This document shows positions 1 through 6,911 of a DNA stretch of 43,533 nucleotides, one piece after another; within the stretch, counting starts at the first letter, position 1; every line of letters begins with the position of its first letter. The position numbers were made by a program, and so were the translations under genes. The notes below the pieces were generated by a model, which searched no databases, was not told the DNA's origin, and worked only from the letters and a program-made list of their open reading frames with translations. Origin of the DNA: Halobacteriovoraceae bacterium (GTDB lineage: Bacteria > Bdellovibrionota > Bacteriovoracia > Bacteriovoracales > Bacteriovoracaceae); NCBI GenBank assembly GCA_002715375.1, contig PAZA01000071.1, positions 1 to 43,533 on the forward strand, in the 5' to 3' direction.

Positions 1-1509
1 ATGAATAAGACCTTCGATACCAGTTTCTAGTTCAACGAAAGCTCCAAAGTCTGTAACTCTAACAACTTCAGCTTCAACGTTTGTACCAACTGGAAGTCTT
101 TCTTCAATCTTTTTCCAAGGATCTTCTTCAAGTTGCTTAATACCAAGGCAAAACTTCTGGTTTTCTTTATCAACAGAAAGAACCATTGCATTGATATCGT
201 CACCATCCTTGGATTCGTCTGGAAGGTTAACATTCTTTCTTGTCCAAGAAACGTCAGAAATATGGATAAGGGCATCAACCTCTTCACCAAGGTCAACGAA
301 AACACCAAAATCAACAACTGACTTAACTTTACCAAGAACTTGAGAACCAATTTTGTACTTAGTAATGAGATCGTCCCATGGGTTAGGCATTAATTGCTTA
401 AGACCTAGAGAAATTCTCTTATTCTCAACGTCTACGTCAAGAACCTTGGCTCCAACTTTCTCACCAACAGTAAATTGCTTAGAAGGACTCTTAATCTTAC
501 CTGTCCAACTCATTTCTGAGACATGGATAAGACCTTCAATTCCATCATCAAGCTCAATGAAGACACCGTAATCTTTGACAGAAACGATTTCACCTTCAAC
601 TTTATTACCAATGCTATATTTTTCTTTAGCTTTTTCCCATGGGTTTGGCTGAACTTGCTTAAGTCCAAGAGAAACTCTTTCTTTTTCAGCATCAAACTTA
701 AGGATTTTAACTTCAACTTCATCAGCAATATTAAGGATATTACTTGGATGCTTAACTCTTCCCCAAGACATATCAGTGATATGAAGAAGACCGTCAATCC
801 CACCAAGGTCAATAAAGGCACCGTAATCTGTGATATTTTTAACAACACCTTTAACGATCATTCCTTCTTGAATCTGAGAAAGAATTTCGTTTCTCATCTT
901 GCCTCTTTCTTCTTGAAGAATAGCTCTTCTTGAAAGGACAATATTTCCTCTTTTCTTGTTAAACTTAATAACCTTAAACTGCATTGTTTTACCAATGTAC
1001 TTATCAAGGTAACGAGTTGGACGAAGATCAATTTGAGATCCTGGTAAGAATGCCTTAACTCCGATATCGACAGAAAGACCACCCTTAACTTTAGCAATAA
1101 CTGTTCCTTCAAGAGGATTACCCTTCTCACAAGCTTCAGAGATTTTATCCCAAGCTTTAAGAATTTCAGCCTTATCTTTAGAAAGAACAAGGTTCCCTAA
1201 AGCAGACTCTAGTTTTTCCAAATAAACTTCAATTTCGTCATCTTTCTTAATTTTTAGAGTTCCATCATAATTTTGGAATTCCTTAACAGAAACAAGACCC
1301 TCTTGCTTGTAACCAATATCAACTGTTACATAATCAGCTCCAATATTGATAACTTGTCCTTTGAAAACTTCCCCTTCTTGGAAACTTTTCGTTGCATTCT
1401 CTTCTAGCATGCTAGAAAACTCAGTTTGCTCAACTTCTTCCGTTTCTTCTCCGTAAACAACTTCGAAGTCCTGAAGCCACTTCATTTTTTTTGATAAATC
1501 ATCTGACAT
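1..1509 (-). CDS. rpsA: 30S ribosomal protein S1, 3' end cut by window edge
   Basis: Translating the minus strand from ATG at 1509 gives 503 codons open to the left edge; the ORF track shows only shadow frames here. S1 binds mRNA on the 30S subunit and helps initiation on structured or weak-SD messages. The protein opens MSDDLSKKMK and carries successive S1 (OB-fold) repeats, with signatures such as TDYGAFIDLGG, KDYGVFIELDDG, VDFGVFVDLGE and TDFGAFVELETG. The first two repeats are divergent, as expected for the ribosome-binding half. Five repeats are complete and the sixth is cut at GIEGLIH, so the visible part fits the six-domain form. The start has a strong SD (AAGGTGG) six bases upstream. 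It lies downstream of lpxK but has its own promoter and a hairpin-bearing leader. Identity is very secure. Confidence 0.96.
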   Translation of the reverse strand, partial: MSDDLSKKMKWLQDFEVVYGEETEEVEQTEFSSMLEENATKSFQEGEVFKGQVINIGADYVTVDIGYKQEGLVSVKEFQNYDGTLKIKKDDEIEVYLEKLESALGNLVLSKDKAEILKAWDKISEACEKGNPLEGTVIAKVKGGLSVDIGVKAFLPGSQIDLRPTRYLDKYIGKTMQFKVIKFNKKRGNIVLSRRAILQEERGKMRNEILSQIQEGMIVKGVVKNITDYGAFIDLGGIDGLLHITDMSWGRVKHPSNILNIADEVEVKILKFDAEKERVSLGLKQVQPNPWEKAKEKYSIGNKVEGEIVSVKDYGVFIELDDGIEGLIHVSEMSWTGKIKSPSKQFTVGEKVGAKVLDVDVENKRISLGLKQLMPNPWDDLITKYKIGSQVLGKVKSVVDFGVFVDLGEEVDALIHISDVSWTRKNVNLPDESKDGDDINAMVLSVDKENQKFCLGIKQLEEDPWKKIEERLPVGTNVEAEVVRVTDFGAFVELETGIEGLIH

Positions 1510-1535
1510 AAAAATCCACCTTAAACTTTATTTGT

Positions 1536-1551
1536 CTCTCCGTACGGAGAG
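1536..1551 (-). promoter_or_regulatory. 16-bp perfect palindrome in the rpsA leader
   Basis: CTCTCCGTACGGAGAG is a perfect palindrome between the predicted transcription start and the SD of rpsA. As RNA it folds into a 6-bp GC-rich stem with a GUAC loop, about 13 bases before the SD. It could be a leader hairpin for S1 autoregulation or a protein operator; the sequence cannot decide which. Confidence 0.55.
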
Positions 1552-1585
1552 CTGCTTATACTTCTACTGAAGGCATCGCTCGAAG

Positions 1586-1615
1586 AGAATATGTTAGCCG
1601 CATGTCATTAGTCAA
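1586..1615 (-). promoter_or_regulatory. predicted sigma-70 promoter of rpsA
   Basis: On the minus strand TTGACT (-35) and TATTCT (-10) are separated by 18 bases (or ATATTC by 17), giving a leader of about 70 nt before rpsA. It is the best promoter in the 201-base gap after lpxK. No clear terminator for lpxK is visible, so readthrough from the lpx operon is possible. Confidence 0.6.
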
Positions 1616-1710
1616 CATTCCACAAGAGATAAATAGCTAAAAAACAGCCTAAAATAGACACTATTCAACAGTAAATAAAATTTATTTTCAGTTATTTTAA
1701 AAATGGCAGG

Positions 1711-2805
1711 TCAAAGAACACTTGAAACTCTCTCTTTAAGCTCTTTTTCTCCACTCTGGAAAGAGACTTCAATTCCTAGATATATCAAGCTTTGAAACTC
1801 AGTAACTTTTCTAATTTTAACCATGTCTTTTTCAGTTGTTAAAATAAAGGCTCCTGATTCTTTAGCCTTTTTAGTTAACTCAAGAATATCACTTTTTTTG
1901 AAGAAGTAATGGTCTGGGTAAGAGTAGCGTTCTACGATATTGGCACCAAGAGATTCGACAAGACCAAAAAAAGACTCAGGTGAAGCGACTCCTGCTACAC
2001 ATAAAACATTTTTACCTTTTAAATACTCGACACCTTCAGTCTTAGTAAAATTGATATCAAAAAGGCCTGTCGGTTTATAACCTATCTCAGAAAAAGGAAC
2101 TCCTTTTTTAATGTGAGGTTTAATAAGGGCCTTTAGCTGATCAAGCTGGTAAGTCGATACCTGATCTGCTCTTCCCAAAACTATTAAATCGGCATCTCTC
2201 AGAGAAGAAAACCCTTCCCTGAGGTAACCCCTTGGCGCTAGTTTATACCTTGATAAATCCATCAAAGAGTCAAAAAGAACAATATTCAAGTCTCTATCTA
2301 ATTTTAAATGCTGGTGTCCATCATCTAAAAGAACCACATCAGATTGCTCAGAGGGAAAGTAATACTCCAAGTTATCACTTCTTTTCTTACCAACAACAAC
2401 CGAGGCTTTTTTTAACCTTCTTGCCAAAAGGAGGGCCTCATCACCAAAGTCAAATGGAGAAAAGCCTAATTTCTTTCCTGCCCTTAAAATTCCACTTTTT
2501 TGCTCGAGGTTACCTTTATATCCTCTCATCAAAATCATTACTTTTTTATCTAAAGTAGCTAAATACTCAGCAAGCCAAATCGAAAAAGGAGTTTTTCCAG
2601 TGCCACCAAAGGTGATATTTCCTACAGAAATAATAGGAACGCTAAATTTTCTTTTTTTTACTAAGCCAAAATTGTAAGAAAACCGCCTCAATTTATACAT
2701 TGTTTCCCAAAGAAAAGAAAAAGGGTTTAAAAGGGCCAATAAAGAGTTTTTCAAATAGTGCCTCATTGACCTTTTCTTTGAAATGGCTTTATCCATTGTT
2801 GACAT
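1711..2805 (-). CDS. lpxK: tetraacyldisaccharide 4'-kinase (lipid A)
   Basis: LpxK phosphorylates the 4' position of the lipid A disaccharide at the inner face of the inner membrane. The 364-aa protein has an N-terminal hydrophobic/basic segment (LLALLNPFSFLWETMYKL), the P-loop GNITFGGTGKTP near residue 65, DDGHQHLKLDRD near 160 and GRADQV near 215, all family hallmarks. ATG at 2805 follows GAGGGAG. The gene overlaps the end of lpxB by 17 bases, so the two are translationally coupled. Its presence implies that a 4'-phosphorylated lipid A intermediate is made. Confidence 0.95.
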   Translation of the reverse strand: MSTMDKAISKKRSMRHYLKNSLLALLNPFSFLWETMYKLRRFSYNFGLVKKRKFSVPIISVGNITFGGTGKTPFSIWLAEYLATLDKKVMILMRGYKGNLEQKSGILRAGKKLGFSPFDFGDEALLLARRLKKASVVVGKKRSDNLEYYFPSEQSDVVLLDDGHQHLKLDRDLNIVLFDSLMDLSRYKLAPRGYLREGFSSLRDADLIVLGRADQVSTYQLDQLKALIKPHIKKGVPFSEIGYKPTGLFDINFTKTEGVEYLKGKNVLCVAGVASPESFFGLVESLGANIVERYSYPDHYFFKKSDILELTKKAKESGAFILTTEKDMVKIRKVTEFQSLIYLGIEVSFQSGEKELKERVSSVL

Positions 2806-3946
2806 AAGACTCCCTCAAAAGACCCTCTAGGCATGGAGCGACATCCTCCATCTCACCTCTGAGAAGCGCTTCAGTTCCTCTCAAACGATTTTTAAGAGTA
2901 GAAAACTTTTCATAATCCTCTAACCAATTATTTAAAGCCTGAGCCACATTGAAGTCACTAAAGCCCTCATTAAATAGCTCTGGAAATACAAAGTCCCCAT
3001 GCACTATATTCGCCAAAGATATAGGCCCATCATAATTAAGAAAATTATAAAAAATAAAATTATTTAATAAAGATAAATTATAACAAACGACTGTAGGCAC
3101 CGAAAACAAAGCTGCCGCTAAAGTCACTGTTCCACTTGCAGCGACGGCTAGATCAGCCTCCAAAAGAGCATCGCCTAAAGCCTTAGACTCATATACACGA
3201 TTAAATAAGTGAGCAAAGGGCTTATAATAAGAATCAGATACATTCTCGGAAGTTACAATTCGTAAATCAATTTCCCATTTATTGGTAAGGAGTTCAGCTG
3301 CTTTTACAAACATAGGCAAAAGAGAGCTAACTTCTGAATTCCTACTACCTGGAAGTAATAAAATAGTTTTGGGGCTTCCTTTCCAGTTACCTTCGTAGTG
3401 ACATTCATCACCAGGTTTTTTATTTAAAATTTTATCTTTATAAGAAAGCCATAAAGGGTGCTTGAGTGAGACTACATTTTTGACACCTCTATCTTGAAAC
3501 CACTTTTTTTCAAAAGGGAGAATAGTAAATAAAGTATCTGTTGTTTCTTGAATTGTTTTAGCACGCCACTCTTTCCAAGCCCACGCTTGAGGAGCCACGT
3601 AGTAGAGGACCTTCACTCCAAGTGACTTAAGCTTTTTACTAAGCTTTAGATTGAAATCTTGAAAATCTATAAGAATAGCTACCTTACACTGCCTTTTCTT
3701 TACCTCGTCTTCAATAACTCTTAAGGCTTTTAAATAAAAAGGAACTTTTAGGATAACTTCACTGAACCCCATAGAGGAAAAGTCTTTCAGATGGTAAAGG
3801 AGCTCCATTCCTCTATCTTGAAGATCATCTCCTCCAACTCCCCAAAAACTCATTTCAGGATACGATGCCCGAAGAGAGTCAAAGAAACTAAGGCAATGTT
3901 CCTCTCCAGATTTTTCACCCGCAATGACTAGACAATTTGGTCCCAC
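2789..3946 (-). CDS. lpxB: lipid-A-disaccharide synthase
   Basis: LpxB is a family-19 glycosyltransferase that joins UDP-diacylglucosamine and lipid X to make the beta-1,6 disaccharide. The 385-aa product is normal in length. It shows LLPGSRNSEVSSLLP (about residue 200), ASGTVTLAAALFSVPTVVCY (about 270) and a PELFNEG motif near the end. The N-terminal signature is divergent: AGEKSGEEH replaces the usual GEASGDxxG. The start is GTG at 3946, with a GGGG-rich SD about nine bases upstream. It sits 18 bases after the oxidoreductase gene and overlaps lpxK. Confidence 0.93.
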   Translation of the reverse strand: MGPNCLVIAGEKSGEEHCLSFFDSLRASYPEMSFWGVGGDDLQDRGMELLYHLKDFSSMGFSEVILKVPFYLKALRVIEDEVKKRQCKVAILIDFQDFNLKLSKKLKSLGVKVLYYVAPQAWAWKEWRAKTIQETTDTLFTILPFEKKWFQDRGVKNVVSLKHPLWLSYKDKILNKKPGDECHYEGNWKGSPKTILLLPGSRNSEVSSLLPMFVKAAELLTNKWEIDLRIVTSENVSDSYYKPFAHLFNRVYESKALGDALLEADLAVAASGTVTLAAALFSVPTVVCYNLSLLNNFIFYNFLNYDGPISLANIVHGDFVFPELFNEGFSDFNVAQALNNWLEDYEKFSTLKNRLRGTEALLRGEMEDVAPCLEGLLRESYVNNG

Positions 3947-3964
3947 AATAAAGACCCCACCACT

Positions 3965-4936
3965 CTAAATATTTATTTCTTGATCGCTAGCTGAGCTCTC
4001 TAATATTCTATCCACTAGCTTAACTGCATAAAGCCCTTCTTCCAAACCAACTACCACCTTTTTTCCATCCAAGATTGAAGAGTAAAATAATTCCTGCTCC
4101 AACTTTAAATGATCTCTCTTATCATAAGTTTCATCACGAATAACAAATTCTCCATCACATTCTTCCGATGACTCCGAGACTTTTAACTTATGGTTTAAAA
4201 GGTCAACGAGGAGGCTCCCACGAGAGTTAGTCGCAGAAAGGAAACGCTTTTCCTCTACATAGTGACGCGCAGAGGTCAAAAAAGCAACCTTGCCTGAAGA
4301 AAACTTTAATTCTGCAGTTACTGAGTCCCATTTATCATCAACCATCTTGCATCCCCAAGCCCTGAGAGCATAGGGTTTTTCATCTATAAGATAATTTATT
4401 AAATCTAAATCGTGAATCATAAGGTCTTGAACGACATCTACGTCCTTTGCCCTACCTTTGGATACAGCTAACCTGTCTAATCGAATGATAGCTGGTCCAT
4501 CTAGAAACTTTTCGAAGCTTTCACGCTTTTCCCAGATTTGATGAAACCTCTCACTGTGACCGACTTGTAGTGTGCCACCTTTTTCATTTATGATGTCTCT
4601 TAGGCGGTAGGCATCACTTAACTTCGAAACAAGAGGTTTTTCACAAAAGACTGAAACACCTCTCTCCAAAAAGTATTGCACGACTTCAAAATGAAAGCTT
4701 GTAGGAACAACAACAATCGCTGCATTAATATCCACACTTCTCAGCTCGTCTAACCTAGAAAGAACCTTAACTCCAGGATGGCCAACTCTCGCCTTTTCCC
4801 TTGAAGCAGATAAAGGGTCAACAATAACTTCTAAGCTCGCTTTCAAAGACTCACTTACTTTTTCACAATGCCACTTTCCGAGGTGTCCATATCCCACAAC
4901 TGCTACTTTCAAGTTTTTCTGAACTTCATCACTCAT
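3965..4936 (-). CDS. Gfo/Idh/MocA-family oxidoreductase, GnnA-like
   Basis: A 323-aa NAD(P)-dependent sugar dehydrogenase of the Gfo/Idh/MocA family. It has a Rossmann start VAVVGYGHLGKWH (residues 10-22), the catalytic-lysine motif CEKPLV (about 97), GHSERFHQIW (about 127) and DLMIHDLDLINYL (about 170). ATG at 4936 follows GGGGAG. It lies between lpxA and lpxB. In Acidithiobacillus the gene at this place, gnnA, oxidises UDP-GlcNAc at C3 so that the aminotransferase GnnB can make UDP-GlcNAc3N for amide-linked lipid A. Bdellovibrio lipid A is reported to contain 2,3-diamino-2,3-dideoxyglucose, so the same role is likely here. No gnnB is present in the window. Family is certain; substrate is inferred. 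Confidence 0.85.
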   Translation of the reverse strand: MSDEVQKNLKVAVVGYGHLGKWHCEKVSESLKASLEVIVDPLSASREKARVGHPGVKVLSRLDELRSVDINAAIVVVPTSFHFEVVQYFLERGVSVFCEKPLVSKLSDAYRLRDIINEKGGTLQVGHSERFHQIWEKRESFEKFLDGPAIIRLDRLAVSKGRAKDVDVVQDLMIHDLDLINYLIDEKPYALRAWGCKMVDDKWDSVTAELKFSSGKVAFLTSARHYVEEKRFLSATNSRGSLLVDLLNHKLKVSESSEECDGEFVIRDETYDKRDHLKLEQELFYSSILDGKKVVVGLEEGLYAVKLVDRILESSASDQEINI

Positions 4937-4962
4937 TCTTAGACTCCCCTTTTTTTAACCTT

Positions 4963-5763
4963 TCAATTATTTAGAAAAGGAGCCATTCCAACCTGTGTAG
5001 AATTAATCATGGATATCATTTCCTGAATGACCTCATTTGGTTTTTCTTCAGCATTTAAATATTCATTCACAACGTAAGACTTTGGGGAAAGAGCTGAGGC
5101 TTCCATATCTCTGAAAAAATCAACAACCTCTGAAACGGTCTTTTTATCAAACCCATTACGCTTCATTCCGATAATATTGATTCCCTTGAGTCTACATCTA
5201 TTACCTAAACCTGTGCAAAAAGAAGGGATGTCCCTTACAACGATAGATCCCCCACCGATGTAACAGCCTCTCCCAAGAGATACAAATTGAGATATACTAG
5301 TTCCTCCACCGATAATGCAACCGCTACCCATTTTTACATGGCCTGCCAAGTTCGTTGAGTTTGCGATAACACATTTATCACCAACCTTTGCATCATGTCC
5401 GACATGAACGTGGGCCATCAGCATACAATGGTTTCCAACTTCAGTTAGACCTTTTTCCTTTAAGGTTCCCCTGTGTACTGAAACGTACTCCCGCAAAATA
5501 TTATTATCACCGATACGCACCTCAGTAGGCTCTCCTTTGTAAGTCAAGTCTTGAGGAGCAGCCCCAATGGAGCAAAAAGGGTATATCTCGTTTTCTTTTC
5601 CAATTGTAACCTTTCCCTCTATGACAATATGACTACGAAGGTAACTTCCCTCTCCAATCACAACATCTGGTCCAATAATACAATAGGGCCCAATCCTCAC
5701 TTTTTCGCCAATAATAGCATTTGGAGAAACGATCGCAGTAGGGTGGATCTCAGGCATTTCCAT
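4963..5763 (-). CDS. lpxA: acyl-ACP--UDP-GlcNAc O/N-acyltransferase
   Basis: LpxA performs the first acylation of lipid A synthesis in the cytosol. The 266-aa protein is a left-handed beta helix of hexapeptide repeats (IHPTAIVSPNAIIGEKV, IGPYCIIGPDVVIGEGS) followed by a helical tail. The catalytic histidine lies in CMLMAHVHVGHD. The ORF track begins at a TTG 12 bases upstream, but that TTGAGG is the SD itself; GAGG-6-ATG fixes the start at 5763, giving a length close to E. coli LpxA (262 aa). With the GnnA-like gene next door, the acceptor may be a 3-amino sugar nucleotide; this cannot be read from the sequence. Confidence 0.95.
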   Translation of the reverse strand: MEMPEIHPTAIVSPNAIIGEKVRIGPYCIIGPDVVIGEGSYLRSHIVIEGKVTIGKENEIYPFCSIGAAPQDLTYKGEPTEVRIGDNNILREYVSVHRGTLKEKGLTEVGNHCMLMAHVHVGHDAKVGDKCVIANSTNLAGHVKMGSGCIIGGGTSISQFVSLGRGCYIGGGSIVVRDIPSFCTGLGNRCRLKGINIIGMKRNGFDKKTVSEVVDFFRDMEASALSPKSYVVNEYLNAEEKPNEVIQEMISMINSTQVGMAPFLNN

Positions 5764-5820
5764 GATTAACCTCAACTAAACTTTATAGTTTTTTAAATCT
5801 TAAACAGCTCTGAGAGGTCT

Positions 5821-6324
5821 TTATGAATCCCTCTCAATAAACTTTACAGACGCTAATAAGGAAGCTTCACTCATCAAGTTTTCACCATGGTAAATTTCAC
5901 CTTCATAGGAAATGACAGGCCCTCTTACTTTTACCAACTTAGCCTTAATAGTAAGGTCCATATCAGGTAGTACAGGCTTACGAAACTTACAATGGCTCGC
6001 CCCCATTAGAGCAACTTCAAGTCTATAGTTTTCAGGCTCTTTATACACTTTGCTACTCATAAAACAAGACGCCTGCGCCATCATCTCAATCTGAATAACT
6101 CCAGGCAACACAGGGTTTTCTGGGAAGTGCCCTGAAAAGATATCTAAGTCTTTTTTAGTATAGAAAGAAGCGGTAACTGTCGCTCCAATACAATCTTTTA
6201 AAGCCAGATTGGGCTTATTCTCGTCTACCTCTGGTGGCAACGTTACTTCTTCTACAGAATCTACAAAAAGAAATGGGTCCCTGTGGGGAAGGAACGACTT
6301 CACTTCATCATTATTAAACAACAT
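5821..6324 (-). CDS. fabZ: 3-hydroxyacyl-ACP dehydratase FabZ
   Basis: A hot-dog-fold dehydratase of fatty acid elongation, which balances phospholipid and lipid A precursors. Motifs are LPHRDPFLFVDSV at the N terminus, the catalytic histidine in SGHFPENPVLPGV and the catalytic glutamate in QIEMMAQ. An insertion of about 15 residues (LPPEVDENKPNLALKD) follows the first strand. The track starts at a GTG (6363), but ATG at 6324 has GAGGGAG at ideal distance and gives 167 aa, nearer the usual ~150. It lies between ompH and lpxA; lpxD, often found in this operon, is not here. Confidence 0.93.
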   Translation of the reverse strand: MLFNNDEVKSFLPHRDPFLFVDSVEEVTLPPEVDENKPNLALKDCIGATVTASFYTKKDLDIFSGHFPENPVLPGVIQIEMMAQASCFMSSKVYKEPENYRLEVALMGASHCKFRKPVLPDMDLTIKAKLVKVRGPVISYEGEIYHGENLMSEASLLASVKFIERDS

Positions 6325-6370
6325 TTTATACTCCCTCAACTCAGCAGAAGCCTCCTTCAACACCTATAGA

Positions 6371-6898
6371 CTAATTAGTTTTAACAGGGTGCTTCTTATT
6401 ATATTCATCAATAATTCTTTGTGTCAGATCTATCTTATTTTTTGCGTAGTACAACTGTCCCGTTGCTGTATCAAGAGTAAAGTCCACGGCTTCTTTCAAA
6501 GAGATACTATCAATAATAATTTTGATCTTATTCATTACAGGAGCCTGTGCATTTTTACCAAACTGCTGGATTTCCCTCTCCATCATATACTTTTTCTTAT
6601 TTAACTCTATGACCATTGCCTGGATCTCTTTTTGCTTTTCCATTTTGGTCTTATCATTCATCAACATACTTTTTTTCTGAAAGCTCTTATGAACCTTAGC
6701 TATTTCTGCTTCTGCTTTTTTCAACTCCATTTGCTTTGACATGTGGAAAGCTTTTAACTTTTCACGAATGCCTTTCATCTCTTTTATTCCAACAACAACT
6801 CTATTTAAATCAACAGTTCCAACCTTTGCCCCCCAAGAAGAAGCAGAAAAAAGAAAAGCAAAAATAATGCTACATAGAGTAAAAGTCTTATTCTTCAT
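6371..6898 (-). CDS. skp: OmpH/Skp-family periplasmic chaperone
   Basis: 175 aa with a cleavable signal peptide (MKNKTFTLCSIIFAFLFSASSWGA), then the family start KVGTVDLNRVV and a long charged helical coiled coil (about residues 45-120). Skp holds unfolded outer-membrane proteins in the periplasm and hands them to BamA. The start has a perfect SD (GGAGG). It is placed 13 bases after bamA, the usual bamA-skp arrangement. Confidence 0.92.
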   Translation of the reverse strand: MKNKTFTLCSIIFAFLFSASSWGAKVGTVDLNRVVVGIKEMKGIREKLKAFHMSKQMELKKAEAEIAKVHKSFQKKSMLMNDKTKMEKQKEIQAMVIELNKKKYMMEREIQQFGKNAQAPVMNKIKIIIDSISLKEAVDFTLDTATGQLYYAKNKIDLTQRIIDEYNKKHPVKTN

Positions 6899-6911
6899 AT
6901 TTATTCCTCCA

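Noticed and set aside
27-1190. Several track ORFs on both strands (27-350, 133-321, 353-571, 510-848, 523-933, 894-1190).
   Set aside because: All are shadow frames of rpsA, whose continuous S1-repeat frame fills 1-1509 but is absent from the track because it is open at the edge.
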